From: Sphingobacterium puteale | GTDB taxonomy: Bacteria; Bacteroidota; Bacteroidia; Sphingobacteriales; Sphingobacteriaceae | NCBI RefSeq assembly: GCF_003627955.1 | Contig: NZ_RBWS01000005.1 | Location: 368,693 to 432,692, forward strand | DNA length: 64,000 nucleotides | Direction: 5' to 3' | Part shown: positions 26,281 through 35,383 of the stretch, in pieces | How the letters are laid out: each line of letters opens with the position of its first letter | Numbering within the stretch: the first letter of the stretch is position 1 | Notes under the pieces: generated by a model | The model's input: only the letters and a program-made list of their open reading frames with translations | What the model was told of the DNA's origin: nothing | The model's database searches: none | Made by a program: the position numbers and the translations under genes

Positions 26281-28662
26281 TTAAATTAGTTCTTCCGCTT
26301 TTACGGGTAACTTATCTTTAGTATATAAATTAAAATCTCTTATGCAATCTAAATACACATTTTCTATTTCATACACATTTTCTATTTCGAGTTCATCAAC
26401 GATATTATATTGGTTATTTTCCTCCTGTAAAATTTCAAAACAGAATAAACTTGAATGCCTATCAAACCTGAGGAAAAGGCCAGAAGTCACAAAATAAATT
26501 CGAGAATCTCGCTCGCCCGAATTAGCAGAAAAATATTTAATTAAATCGCCACCAAACTTCTTTTCGAGCTGTTTAAACAACACCCAAGTTCTCAACTCCC
26601 TATGATTACCACTCAATTTAGTTTTATCAAGTAATCGCACAAAATTCCCATCTTCTGACCGGTTGATCAGACGCTGACCACATTGATCAATCAACGATCC
26701 ATCTTCTAAAATATATCTTCGCCAGTCATTTACGTTATTTATATGGGTATTAATAATATCTTCTAAGTCCTGAGTTTCACATTCGCAGCTATTTAAGATA
26801 TTTAAAATTCCAGAGTCTCCGCCACTGAAAACTTGACGCCAGTTTTCCTCTCTCTCTCTTGCAGTATTATAGGAACTTTTACAAAATGAATACCGGTTAC
26901 TTCCTTTCTTTGGCATCCAACCATCATCATATACCAATAAAATCTGCTGCAAAATCTTGTTTTCAAGATGCTCTTTAGAAAACAATTTTTCAAATCGTTC
27001 CCAGAATCGTTGGAACGTATTAAGCTCAAATTCTCCGTTTCCGTTTCTTGACCAGTTTATAAGAAAATCGATCTGCCCATAGAGATAAAAATGATTCTCA
27101 GCTTTTTCGAATGCCTTAATATTTTCGGTATCGGTATTTTCCAGATGAAATTTGTGAAACTCCTCTCTTACCTGTTTTTCTGAGAAAAAATCTATCCATT
27201 TTTCATTATCAGTGTAAAGCCTTTGATCACCTGATAGAAAGTCATGTGTAGCCTTAATTGAATGTATAAATCTCGGAAAATCGTCAATCCGGGTATTATA
27301 AACGATATTTCGAAATATCCTTACCCATTTTTTAAATTCCAATCTGTTAAAAGATGATCTGCGGACCATTAACAAAAAGGCAGCATAAATAAAGGTTCTG
27401 TGTAAAAGAGACTCGATAACATGTATATCAATTACAACCTTTCGAAACTCCCCCTCACTGGTAAATGTACTATTCCATAGGTCAGATATATCAAGCAAAG
27501 ATTCGCTTTCATTCGCTAGCTCTTCTAATAAATTAAACAGAAAAGATATATTTTCTTCAGTTATTAATTCGTTCTCTTCAAAAAATTTTAATGACAAAAA
27601 TGTGTCTGAGTTTAATTTATCAAATTTTAGTTTTTTATCTTTTTCTTCTTCATCTGAAAAAACAATAGCATAACTTAAAACGCTTCTGATAAAACTATAC
27701 ATCAATTGATCCGACTTAAGCTGATCTTGTTCCCAAAAGATATTGTACCAGTCCTGATCTAACTTATCTTTCCAATTGGTAAAACAGGATTGTTCTTTCA
27801 AACATTTATTTTTCTCCAATAACGTATCTACTTTCCCTACAAACCACGATTTAAAGTTGTCGTAGTCACTCAAACTCTTACCTGTTGAGTTCATTTTCAA
27901 ATAAATATCGTCAGTTATACCCTGCTCGTTCAGATCCAGAAAGTCAAATTTAATTTTAGGAGAAACAAATAAATTGTGATAGGCTAATTGGAGACTTTCA
28001 TCTTTGTTTTCAAGGCTAGCAAATCTATCTTCTATCTCCCGGAGCATAACCAGCATCCCTTCGACAGTAGGATCTTTAAGCCAGCTAATTAAAAACCAGC
28101 TTGCATCTTTAATAGCGTCATCAATGGCGAGCTCTTGGGATAAAGATTTCGCATTTTCAACCAATTTTGAAAGGAAAACATCGGAAGATTTTCTGGTTTT
28201 ATAAGTAAGCTTACCTTCCAGTAGTGAGATTTGCTCCGGACGGAATTTTAACGCTACATAAAGGTGTAACAGAAACAGGGTTGTAAGCCGCTGTTGCCCA
28301 TCTAGAGGAATAAATAGATCTTTCTTTAAATCTCCATGATCTTTAATAGTATAGGAAATCTGGAACTCTTCAGGGCTGGAATATTTAGCGATCGTTGCGA
28401 GTAAAGCATTAAGATTTTTCTTCGCAACTTCTCGATCATATTTTCCAAACTCCTCATCAGCATAACCGTAAACAAAGTCCAGTGGCAATATTTTCTCGGT
28501 GTGTGTTGAAATATGACAAATTAAATCTTCTACAAAATTCTCCCTGATTTCTTTTACTGTATCATTTTTTCGTCCCTGTACATAATCGCGTTGTAGAATA
28601 GGGATTTGAATTTTGAACTTCGTGATGATATTTACAAAAGAAAGCTGATTATTGTTATTCAT
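26281..28662 (-). CDS. DUF262 (ParB/GmrSD-N-like) protein, second of a pair
   Basis: The 793-aa protein has the DUF262 core: an IPILQRDYVQG segment (residues 20-30, the family's QR-x-Y signature) and PLDGQQRLTTLF (D121-G-Q-Q-R125). DUF262 domains hydrolyse NTP in GmrSD, BrxU and SspE-type restriction factors. Unlike its partner it shows no clear DUF1524 HNH motif in the long C-terminal part. Its ATG overlaps the end of the preceding DUF262 gene by 8 bp. It may be the regulatory or substrate-recognition half of a two-protein type IV-like restriction system. Confidence 0.75.
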   Translation of the reverse strand: MNNNNQLSFVNIITKFKIQIPILQRDYVQGRKNDTVKEIRENFVEDLICHISTHTEKILPLDFVYGYADEEFGKYDREVAKKNLNALLATIAKYSSPEEFQISYTIKDHGDLKKDLFIPLDGQQRLTTLFLLHLYVALKFRPEQISLLEGKLTYKTRKSSDVFLSKLVENAKSLSQELAIDDAIKDASWFLISWLKDPTVEGMLVMLREIEDRFASLENKDESLQLAYHNLFVSPKIKFDFLDLNEQGITDDIYLKMNSTGKSLSDYDNFKSWFVGKVDTLLEKNKCLKEQSCFTNWKDKLDQDWYNIFWEQDQLKSDQLMYSFIRSVLSYAIVFSDEEEKDKKLKFDKLNSDTFLSLKFFEENELITEENISFLFNLLEELANESESLLDISDLWNSTFTSEGEFRKVVIDIHVIESLLHRTFIYAAFLLMVRRSSFNRLEFKKWVRIFRNIVYNTRIDDFPRFIHSIKATHDFLSGDQRLYTDNEKWIDFFSEKQVREEFHKFHLENTDTENIKAFEKAENHFYLYGQIDFLINWSRNGNGEFELNTFQRFWERFEKLFSKEHLENKILQQILLVYDDGWMPKKGSNRYSFCKSSYNTAREREENWRQVFSGGDSGILNILNSCECETQDLEDIINTHINNVNDWRRYILEDGSLIDQCGQRLINRSEDGNFVRLLDKTKLSGNHRELRTWVLFKQLEKKFGGDLIKYFSANSGERDSRIYFVTSGLFLRFDRHSSLFCFEILQEENNQYNIVDELEIENVYEIENVYLDCIRDFNLYTKDKLPVKAEELI

Positions 28663-30487
28663 AGGACAAGTAAGGTGCTAAAGTGTTCTTAATATCTTTT
28701 TCATAAAATTCGCTATCTGTAACACTCCAGTATTCAAGCTGAATACCCATAGGATCTGTTATCATTGTTTTGCTGAAAACGTTTAAAGTCCCTAAAGGCA
28801 AATACGTTTTTTCATTGTCTACACTTTCGGGATCATTCATTTGAAGTACTAAAGCGCGCTTTTCTTTGAAAGACCCATTGCTCAATTTTGAATTGGTTAC
28901 CTTATCTAATAAAGCGAGGTTCTGAATCCCGTGGACAGGAAATTCCTCTTCAAACGTATCTTCTAAAGCACTCAACTGTTTTAAAATAGGGGCTGGGATC
29001 TTATCCGTCTGCCTGACCGGCTTCAAACTATGACATAATTCATCATAATTGATCTCACTAAAGTCATATTGATCAGCATCTACTTTTATTATTAGCTGCT
29101 CATTATCTGTTATTTTATCAACAATAAGTGGTTTAATTTCCTTTAGCCATTCAAGCCAATTCTCAGCAGTCTTTTCTTTTGGATTCTGAGGTTGGATATG
29201 TTCAAGTGACCATTCTTGCTCAACAAACTTTCCAAAGGAAAACTTCTGACCAGGATAGAATTTTTCGGTAAGTAAAATATTATAAAGTAATAACACCCCC
29301 GTACACCTACCATAGCGCCCCCTATCGTTCTGTTTTGAATAAAGAAGCTCCTTGATTTCGAATGATCGGAAATAGGCAGAAATCTCACCATCCAGCCATT
29401 CTTTGAATTTTAATTTAGATGTGATTTCACCGTTAGTATACTCCTCCAATATCCGTTCGAACGAATGAATATCCATATTCACAAGAAAGCCTATACGATG
29501 ATAATAATACGTATCTTCAAACCACTCCTGAGCAATTCTATACTTATCGTAGATCAAAGACCAAGGCCTCAGATCTTCATCTTTACTCATTATAAAATAA
29601 GCTCCTAGATCCGACTCCAACCTGTTTTCGGTCACGATATCAAAAAGTTTACCAATCCGCACATCATAATGTTGGTTGTGACTATTGGTAATAAAGAACC
29701 AAAAATCAGGGTTTCTCAATGATTGCTCAATCTCGTCCCATTCATTTGCCAGATTTTGCTTTCTAAAATGCTTTACCTCAACATTATCAGCATTATTTTC
29801 TATGTCCAGTATAAAAAGGGCCTTTATTAAATCAGCTCCCGTAAGCTTTATTTTGTTTTTGTTAATATTTGCAAAAAGCTTTTCGGCAGTAACATTTAAT
29901 AGCAACAAATCTACTTCATACCATATAAATTTTATTTGTGTCCTTATTTTGTCAACAATACTAGATATTGTAGCAATATCTAGCCTTTTCAGCTCGAAAT
30001 GACAAGTACAATAACTTTGGAAGATGTGAAAATTATCTCTGTTCCGCTCCTCTTTTTCTAATGTCAGCTGGTTCCATAGAACGAGGACATGCTCGAGTGT
30101 TAAATCTTCCAATTCATGTCTTAATGCATTGTCATAGAGTTTTTTCAAAAATATCTCACAAGACCGTGTTTCATAGGAAATATTAAAATCTTTGATATCC
30201 AGTTCGCTCGTATAGCTCCGCAGACAGTGCATTAATATTTTAAAAGTTGTAAGACGTTGTTGACCATCGATAACTTCGTAAGTAGAAGCAGATATTTTAG
30301 TCACAACAATAGGCTGCAAACAATAGACACTATTGGCACCGCATTCTAAAATATCTCCAATTAACGTTTTAATATTATCAATATCCCACCGGTAACCTCT
30401 TTGGTAACTTTTGATTTCAAAATTATCAATACCGGCATTTAAAATCTCTACGATTGTATATAAATCTGTATCTAATTTTTTTGTCAT
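28655..30487 (-). CDS. DUF262-DUF1524 (GmrSD-like) protein, first of a pair
   Basis: The 610-aa protein has DUF262 motifs SYQRGYRW (27-34) and IDGQQRLTTF (73-82). A C-terminal DUF1524 HNH-type nuclease motif follows, LEHIQPQNP with H430, then NLALLDKVTNSKLSN. This is the GmrSD/BrxU domain order: an NTP-driven DNA-cleaving protein, usually against modified phage DNA. I placed the start at the ATG at 30487 (MTKKLD). An upstream extension to 30520 is possible but lacks similarity. It overlaps the second DUF262 gene by 8 bp, so the two act together. Confidence 0.82.
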   Translation of the reverse strand: MTKKLDTDLYTIVEILNAGIDNFEIKSYQRGYRWDIDNIKTLIGDILECGANSVYCLQPIVVTKISASTYEVIDGQQRLTTFKILMHCLRSYTSELDIKDFNISYETRSCEIFLKKLYDNALRHELEDLTLEHVLVLWNQLTLEKEERNRDNFHIFQSYCTCHFELKRLDIATISSIVDKIRTQIKFIWYEVDLLLLNVTAEKLFANINKNKIKLTGADLIKALFILDIENNADNVEVKHFRKQNLANEWDEIEQSLRNPDFWFFITNSHNQHYDVRIGKLFDIVTENRLESDLGAYFIMSKDEDLRPWSLIYDKYRIAQEWFEDTYYYHRIGFLVNMDIHSFERILEEYTNGEITSKLKFKEWLDGEISAYFRSFEIKELLYSKQNDRGRYGRCTGVLLLYNILLTEKFYPGQKFSFGKFVEQEWSLEHIQPQNPKEKTAENWLEWLKEIKPLIVDKITDNEQLIIKVDADQYDFSEINYDELCHSLKPVRQTDKIPAPILKQLSALEDTFEEEFPVHGIQNLALLDKVTNSKLSNGSFKEKRALVLQMNDPESVDNEKTYLPLGTLNVFSKTMITDPMGIQLEYWSVTDSEFYEKDIKNTLAPYLSYE

Positions 30488-30647
30488 TTGTAAATATTTA
30501 ATCTTATATCGCCCCAGCAAATCCAGTGGAGCCAGGGTTCCTCATATTTTATATTGGATAGATCCGATCAGCAAAATATCTTAATTTTATATGAATGGCA
30601 TAAACATATGCTGTTACAAAAACTGTTCTCCTTCTTTTCCAGATTAG

Positions 30648-30869
30648 TTAAGAGATCTTTTTAATATCAAAATAGTTCCATATCGCATTGGGACCACCCA
30701 ATTTCAGCAGATCGATACCATATTTGCGCATAAAAGCTTCCTTGACATGGGGACAGCCGTTGGCATATAATTCGGAATCGCGGCAGGATACTTCCACTGT
30801 CATTCCTTTTTCCATGACGGTCAGATTCGCTGCCAGACGTGATTTTACAGTAATTAAAAATAGGCTCAT
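30648..30869 (-). CDS. DUF6140-like small protein
   Basis: The 73-aa protein starts with a beta-strand and has EKGMTVEVSC followed by V-K-E-A-F-M-R-K-Y-G-I-D. This fits the small DUF6140 family of Bacteroidota (KGMSVEV ... AFMRIYGID). The family is common in mobile and accessory regions, and its function is unknown to me. It stands alone, ~160 bp from the DUF262 pair and ~140 bp from the next gene, with neighbours in the same direction. Confidence 0.65.
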   Translation of the reverse strand: MSLFLITVKSRLAANLTVMEKGMTVEVSCRDSELYANGCPHVKEAFMRKYGIDLLKLGGPNAIWNYFDIKKIS

Positions 30870-31008
30870 GAGAATAATATGATTGTGTTAAATTAATAAA
30901 TATTTGCGTAGTTAAAAAGCAATTTCACTCGTTGTACAATAAAATAGCGTAACGATTTTATTGAACTTCATCAAATATATCCGGCTATAACGCCAAAGTA
31001 GGTCGCTA

Positions 31009-31662
31009 TCAGAGATTAACGAACAAACAAGATCTTTCAGGCAATCTGGGGCTGACAATCTCAGGCAAAATGGGAAGATCTAATTCCTCAAGAATCAATT
31101 TGAGCCACAATTGCTCTATTTCTTCTCCTACTTCGGGAAGGGTCAAAAGACTATCCAAACGATTTAAATATCGGATCACCTTGTGGCTGTCCAATACGGT
31201 GACGTGATCCCATGTCTTGGAAAATCTTAAATATTTATCGATATAAGGCTTTGCACTACTCCCTTCCAGTTTCAATGGTCTACGCAAGATCAGGCGTTTT
31301 CGGCTGAATTGGTAGAAATCGAGCAATTTGACCAAAATAGGATCATGCATGGTACCAAAGAGCACTGTATGATCAGCAAAAACCTCCAAATGTGCATGTA
31401 TGGTATTGACATCGATAGAACATACGCGATAGCTTATTCCGTTATAAATGGGAACCGCATCGGTCATCAATGGAATAAATGTGAAATTATCAACTATAGG
31501 GTTTCCGTGCCAATCAGACAGACAATCCAATGCTGCATAATAGATGTAACCTACACGAAGGTGGGGGTACATACCCTTGATTTGAACCAATAGATTAAAA
31601 GCCTCAAACCCTATACTGACCAGATCCAAAGCCGACAAGATTTCACGATATTTATTCTCCAT
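31009..31662 (-). CDS. Unknown 217-aa protein, second gene of a pair
   Basis: I do not recognise this family. It is a soluble mixed alpha/beta protein, with no signal peptide and no obvious catalytic motif. Its start overlaps the end of the 120-aa gene by 11 bp, so the two are translationally coupled. The pair is divergent from a WYL regulator gene and may be under its control. Confidence 0.65.
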   Translation of the reverse strand: MENKYREILSALDLVSIGFEAFNLLVQIKGMYPHLRVGYIYYAALDCLSDWHGNPIVDNFTFIPLMTDAVPIYNGISYRVCSIDVNTIHAHLEVFADHTVLFGTMHDPILVKLLDFYQFSRKRLILRRPLKLEGSSAKPYIDKYLRFSKTWDHVTVLDSHKVIRYLNRLDSLLTLPEVGEEIEQLWLKLILEELDLPILPEIVSPRLPERSCLFVNL

Positions 31663-32014
31663 CTTGTTCCTTCGGAATGATAATACCTAATTCATCCAGC
31701 CGCTGATAAATATATTCCTGACGGATCAACGTACGCTCCATTCCCGCGGCTTCATTGTACCGATCGATCAGACGATCTACATCTGATGATGCTATCACCG
31801 TATAGGCAAAGGATAGCCGTTCTTTCGGGAATATCCGATAGCTATGATCGGGCATCACGTGAAAGCTTGCACTAAAAGCTGCAACGGCCAGAGACGCGAC
31901 TTTGATAAATGATCGGGTTGCTTTCCATAATTCGGTCGTAATACCAGTTCCACTATTGGCCAAAATCCATTGCTCACGCGACGAGATATTCTGTTGATTC
32001 GTTTCTTTTTCCAT
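31652..32014 (-). CDS. Unknown 120-aa protein, first gene of a pair
   Basis: No family is recognised. The protein is polar at both ends and has an alanine-rich helix in the middle (FIKVASLAVAAFSASFHV) that may be amphipathic or weakly membrane-associated. It is divergent from the WYL gene, with ~140 bp between the starts, and overlaps the 217-aa gene. That arrangement is typical of a regulator with its target operon. Confidence 0.6.
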   Translation of the reverse strand: MEKETNQQNISSREQWILANSGTGITTELWKATRSFIKVASLAVAAFSASFHVMPDHSYRIFPKERLSFAYTVIASSDVDRLIDRYNEAAGMERTLIRQEYIYQRLDELGIIIPKEQDGE

Positions 32015-32134
32015 AAAATAATTTTGTTTGGTCCAAACTTAGGCTCAGGGGCGGTCAAAGGGTGTCGCTATCTCGAAAAAAATATTTTTTTTCTCCCCCT
32101 GGACAAGACGACGTATTTTGTCGCTTCCTAAATC

Positions 32135-32142
32135 TATCTTTG
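32135..32142 (+). promoter_or_regulatory. TAnnTTTG -7 box for the WYL/metallophosphoesterase pair
   Basis: TATCTTTG matches the Bacteroidota sigma-A -7 consensus and lies 15 bp before the ATG at 32157, implying a very short leader. The -33 region is weak (a TTTG lies ~14 bp upstream, closer than usual). Confidence 0.35.
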
Positions 32143-32156
32143 TCAAAAGCTTATTT

Positions 32157-33056
32157 ATGTCAGTAAGAAACACCATATTACGCCACAAGTTAATTATCAA
32201 CAAATTGCGTCACAGACCGCTTTCCTGGCCGGAGATTGACCAGATGTTACAGTACGAATCAACATTTATTGGTGATGACTTCCACACGATCAGCCAACGT
32301 CAGTTTCAACGCGACATTGATGATATCAGGGTACTTTATAGAATCTCGATCGAAAGCGACCGTTCAAAAAAACAATACTTTATCCAGCACGACACCGAGG
32401 AATCGGAGCGGGCACTGGATGCTTTTGACATATTCAACCTGATGCGTCTGGGAGATAATGGCTCAAAGAAAATCGTCTTTGAACAGCGCAAGCCAAGGGG
32501 GACAGAATATCTGGGAGATATTGTACAGGCGATACATAATGACCTTGTACTCTATTTCGATTACCGCAAGTACTATGAAACGGAGGTAGAGCACCGAAGA
32601 TTATTTCCCATCCTCCTAAAAGAAGTGCGCAACCGCTGGTATGTCATTGGGCAGGATCTGGACAAGGATAGTCTCAGGATCTTTCCCCTGGATAGGATCT
32701 TAGCACTGGAAGTGGTGAAAGCTGGAAAATTCAGGGCTCTCAAAGTAGATCCTGAAACGCTCTTCGAGCATAGTTTTGGTATTATACTTCCGCGTGAAGA
32801 CCAGCAAATCGAAGAAGTGATCCTCTCCTATTCTGCTTTTCAGGGCAAATATATCAGGTCATTGCCTTTGCATCATACACAGGAAATACTGGCTGACAAT
32901 GAGGAGGAGCTGCGTGTAAAGCTCAACATCTACATCACGCATGATTTTGTGATGGAGCTGCTTTCGGTAGGTGCCGAAGTCAGTGTCATTGCTCCTCAAA
33001 GTCTGGCTGACAGGATGAAAGAGGAATATCGTAAATCATTACATCGACAATCCTAA
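32157..33056 (+). CDS. WYL-domain transcriptional regulator
   Basis: The protein is ~299 aa from the ATG at 32157. An upstream TTG at 32118 would add 13 residues but overlaps the likely promoter box. The N-terminal winged helix (about 1-80, SQRQFQRDIDDI) is followed by a WYL domain with LVLYFDYRKY and FPILLKEVRNRWYVIGQD, then a WCX-like tail. It probably senses a ligand and controls the divergent 120/217-aa pair or its own operon. It is a different protein from the WYL regulator at 12902-13909. Confidence 0.82.
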   Translation: MSVRNTILRHKLIINKLRHRPLSWPEIDQMLQYESTFIGDDFHTISQRQFQRDIDDIRVLYRISIESDRSKKQYFIQHDTEESERALDAFDIFNLMRLGDNGSKKIVFEQRKPRGTEYLGDIVQAIHNDLVLYFDYRKYYETEVEHRRLFPILLKEVRNRWYVIGQDLDKDSLRIFPLDRILALEVVKAGKFRALKVDPETLFEHSFGIILPREDQQIEEVILSYSAFQGKYIRSLPLHHTQEILADNEEELRVKLNIYITHDFVMELLSVGAEVSVIAPQSLADRMKEEYRKSLHRQS

Positions 33057-33068
33057 ATTTCGGTCAAT

Positions 33069-33635
33069 ATGCATATCATTAAGTTAAAAGGGCAAAACGT
33101 ACTCTTGTTGTCGGACACGCATGGGATGCATCGTCAGCTGGATATTGCTGTGGGGATCGATATTGTCATCCATTGTGGCGATATCTGCGACGCGGGTGAT
33201 ATGGATCAGCTATCGGATTTTTTTGTGTGGTATGCAGGACTTCCCATACCGCACAAAATATTTGTGCATGGAAATCATGACCTACCCTTTGAACTGGAAC
33301 CGCTACGAAGCAAAAAATTGGTACCCGAAGGAATCCACTGGCTAAACGACAGTTCGATAAGGATAAATGATATCCAGCTCATGGGCATAAGTGGCTTCCC
33401 TTTTTTTCACCACATGGAATCAGAGGTACAAATTGATATTATGGTTTCGCACTATCCGCCATCGGGTATCTTGGACAATGGCTATGGCAGCACGGAAATC
33501 CGTGAGTTTGTATTGGAAAGATCACCAAAGTACCATGTTTTTGGTCATAATCATGCGGACTACGGTAAGAAGAAAGTTAAGGCTATTCAATTTATCAACG
33601 CGTCCTTGTATGAGCTGTTGAAAGGAAAGCTGTGA
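33069..33635 (+). CDS. Calcineurin-like metallophosphoesterase
   Basis: The 188-aa protein shows the full metallophosphoesterase motif set: LLSDTHG, HCGDICDAGD, VHGNHD, SHYPPSG and FGHNHADYG, with D and H residues for a dimetal centre. It is of compact (YfcE/Icc-like) size and cytosolic. The gene lies 12 bp after the WYL regulator and is presumably co-transcribed. A role in cleaving a cyclic nucleotide or RNA end is possible given the nearby cREC protein, but the substrate is unknown. Confidence 0.85.
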   Translation: MHIIKLKGQNVLLLSDTHGMHRQLDIAVGIDIVIHCGDICDAGDMDQLSDFFVWYAGLPIPHKIFVHGNHDLPFELEPLRSKKLVPEGIHWLNDSSIRINDIQLMGISGFPFFHHMESEVQIDIMVSHYPPSGILDNGYGSTEIREFVLERSPKYHVFGHNHADYGKKKVKAIQFINASLYELLKGKL

Positions 33636-33640
33636 TTAGC

Positions 33641-33727
33641 ATGGCTATTTTAGCTCTTGCTATTACTTTTTTACTAATCTTTCTCATAGGCCTGCACTAT
33701 TTAGGGGTATATCCAAGACACGGGTGA
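33641..33727 (+). CDS. Possible 28-aa single-span membrane peptide
   Basis: An ATG five bp after the metallophosphoesterase stop opens a 28-codon frame that is almost one hydrophobic helix (AILALAITFLLIFLIGL) with a basic tail (VYPRHG). No ribosome-binding site is obvious. It may be a small membrane protein of the operon or chance. Confidence 0.3.
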   Translation: MAILALAITFLLIFLIGLHYLGVYPRHG

Positions 33728-33815
33728 AACAAATAAACGAACATAGTTTTAGAAAGCTATCATTCGAAATAACGCTTCAAATAAGTTATATTTAAATAGG
33801 AAATTACGGAAATCA

Positions 33816-34193
33816 ATGGGGCATAATACGAAAGGTGTATTTTTGGATGATATAAGAATACCATCGGATCTGACTTACTATATATCGAAGGAAGAAATAG
33901 ACCAATATCTTCTAACCGATTGGACCGTTATTCGTAGTTATCAGGATTTTGTGGCTTATATATCCCAGAACGGGATTCCCTCAATTATCTCTTTTGATCA
34001 TGACCTGGGAGTAAATCTTGACAACACAGAAGCAGAGTCGGGTTATGATGCTGTGAAGTATATCGCGGATTTTATTCTTGAGCAGGAACATCCGGTTTTG
34101 CCCCAGGTATTATGTCACTCTCAAAACCCTGTAGGCAAAACAAACATCTTATCCTACTGGAACAATTTTATTAAACGCATTGATAAAGGTTAA
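33816..34193 (+). CDS. Stand-alone cREC (cyclic-phosphate-processing receiver-like) protein
   Basis: The 125-aa protein fits the cREC family. It has VFLDDIRIPSD near the N-terminus, IISFDHDLG in the middle, a GYDAVKYI helix, then CHSQNPVGKTNI. In this family the receiver fold is thought to have lost phosphorelay function and to process cyclic phosphates. It has no fused domain and no close partner beyond the metallophosphoesterase ~180 bp upstream. It ends ~230 bp before the first module of the array. Confidence 0.7.
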   Translation: MGHNTKGVFLDDIRIPSDLTYYISKEEIDQYLLTDWTVIRSYQDFVAYISQNGIPSIISFDHDLGVNLDNTEAESGYDAVKYIADFILEQEHPVLPQVLCHSQNPVGKTNILSYWNNFIKRIDKG

Positions 34194-34424
34194 CCAAACT
34201 TTTAGAGCTCAAATAGATAGCACCTGCATTATCCTTCGCAGACTTTTCTCGGAAAACGTCGCGCCGTATCCGCTTTGCAATTCTCTCCACAGTGTAGAGA
34301 CAATTGCTTCGTCTGTAAAAACACTTGCAAACTGTATGGAATGCCTTATGCTGTTCGCCCGCCAACATACATTTTATAAAGAACCCTTGAGGAAGGACAT
34401 ATCTATATCCTATTTAAAATAAAC

Positions 34425-35064
34425 AAAAAGCCACATCTCTCGACGTGGCTTCACAACTTATATATTTGTAAGGGATGGCTCTTATTTATACGAATTGATT
34501 GATTTGGAGACTTTCCATTCATTCCCCACACGCTCCAACGTAACCAAGTCAGTCTTGGTAAAGCTCTCAAATTTCAAGGTCACTTTAGCCACCATATAGT
34601 CTGCTGACTCCTCGATGATATCGGTAGTTACTGTACAGTTCAGCTTTTCGCCTTTTTGCTTTTTCAAGTATTTAACGACTTCACCACGGCTGTTGGTCTT
34701 TGTATTGGAAGCTTGAACGTTTTGATTGAAATCTTCTGCAAATAGTTGCTCTACTCCTGTTGATTCACCTGCAGTTGTGACCGCAACATAATGGTCAAGG
34801 GCAAAGTCTGCTGTAGAAAGGTTAACGTTTGCTTTTGCTGATTTGGAACCTAGTCCTTCAGCGGCCATAGCGAAAGTGGATACTGCGATTAAAGCTGCTG
34901 CTGCGAATGTTTTTACTAATGCTTTCATAATGTCTTTATTTTATTGTGTTAGTTTTTTATCTGTTCTTATTTGTTGATTCAAAACTACAACACAATACGC
35001 TCCTAGCCTATCGACTTTAGACTAACGGACAGGAAAACTCGGTGAATGGTGGGAATGGGGAGGT
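34425..35064 (-). repeat. Array module copy 1
   Basis: First of nine ~0.64-kb modules bounded on the left by AAAAGCCAC (terminator arm) and on the right by GGGGAGGT. Terminator: AAGCCAC 34428-34434 with GTGGCTT 34445-34451. It lacks the second 3' hairpin of copies 4-9. Its promoter-side sequence is almost identical to that of copy 3, and its gene 3' end shares a patch with copy 7. Confidence 0.9.
34482..34928 (-). CDS. Secreted NTF2-like module protein, copy 1
   Basis: This 148-aa protein has a Sec signal peptide (MKALVKTFAAAALIAVSTFAMA, cleavage after AMA at residue 22). The ~126-residue mature part has an N-terminal helix (ADFALDHYVAVTT), a variable central loop (QNVQASNTKTNS) and four C-terminal strands ending in WKVSKSINSYK. 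That order suggests an NTF2/lumazine-binding-like alpha+beta fold with no catalytic residues evident. It should act in the periplasm or outside. It is transcribed from the module's own promoter and ends at its own terminator. The function is unknown. Confidence 0.75.
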   Translation of the reverse strand: MKALVKTFAAAALIAVSTFAMAAEGLGSKSAKANVNLSTADFALDHYVAVTTAGESTGVEQLFAEDFNQNVQASNTKTNSRGEVVKYLKKQKGEKLNCTVTTDIIEESADYMVAKVTLKFESFTKTDLVTLERVGNEWKVSKSINSYK

Positions 35065-35383
35065 GAAAGAATGCAATTTTATTTTAAGAAGCTTTGGGAA
35101 AAGTTTTCTCAATTTCAACTGGAAGTTTGGTTTATTTCTAATTATCATAATTTGTGTACCAAGATTTATTTTGGCACTTCAAGCGAACCAAAATACAGAT
35201 TATCAATTTATTGTCGCCATAATATTTTGGTCATTTATCATGCCCTTTATATTTCTAAGTAGGGCGGGATTGAAAGCCATCAGTTTGTCAGGAAGCCTCC
35301 AATCATTCCGTTCTTATCGTATGGAATTGATTTCATTTGCATGTTTACTTTTCACTAAGATCAGCCTGTTGTGTACATTATAA
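35063..35383 (+). CDS. Small membrane protein, possibly 5'-truncated cargo
   Basis: The open frame encodes two hydrophobic helices (GLFLIIIICVPRFILAL and FIVAIIFWSFIMPFIFL). A GTG at 35063, inside the last bases of module 1, could start it, but no ATG is in frame nearby. It may therefore be a membrane-protein gene cut by the module junction. Its end overlaps the end of the convergent 205-aa gene by 23 bp. Confidence 0.45.
   Translation: MKECNFILRSFGKSFLNFNWKFGLFLIIIICVPRFILALQANQNTDYQFIVAIIFWSFIMPFIFLSRAGLKAISLSGSLQSFRSYRMELISFACLLFTKISLLCTL

Noticed and set aside
34194..34424. Open frames on both strands between the cREC gene and module 1
   Set aside because: Neither has a proper start or a protein-like pattern. 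Probably non-coding or debris.
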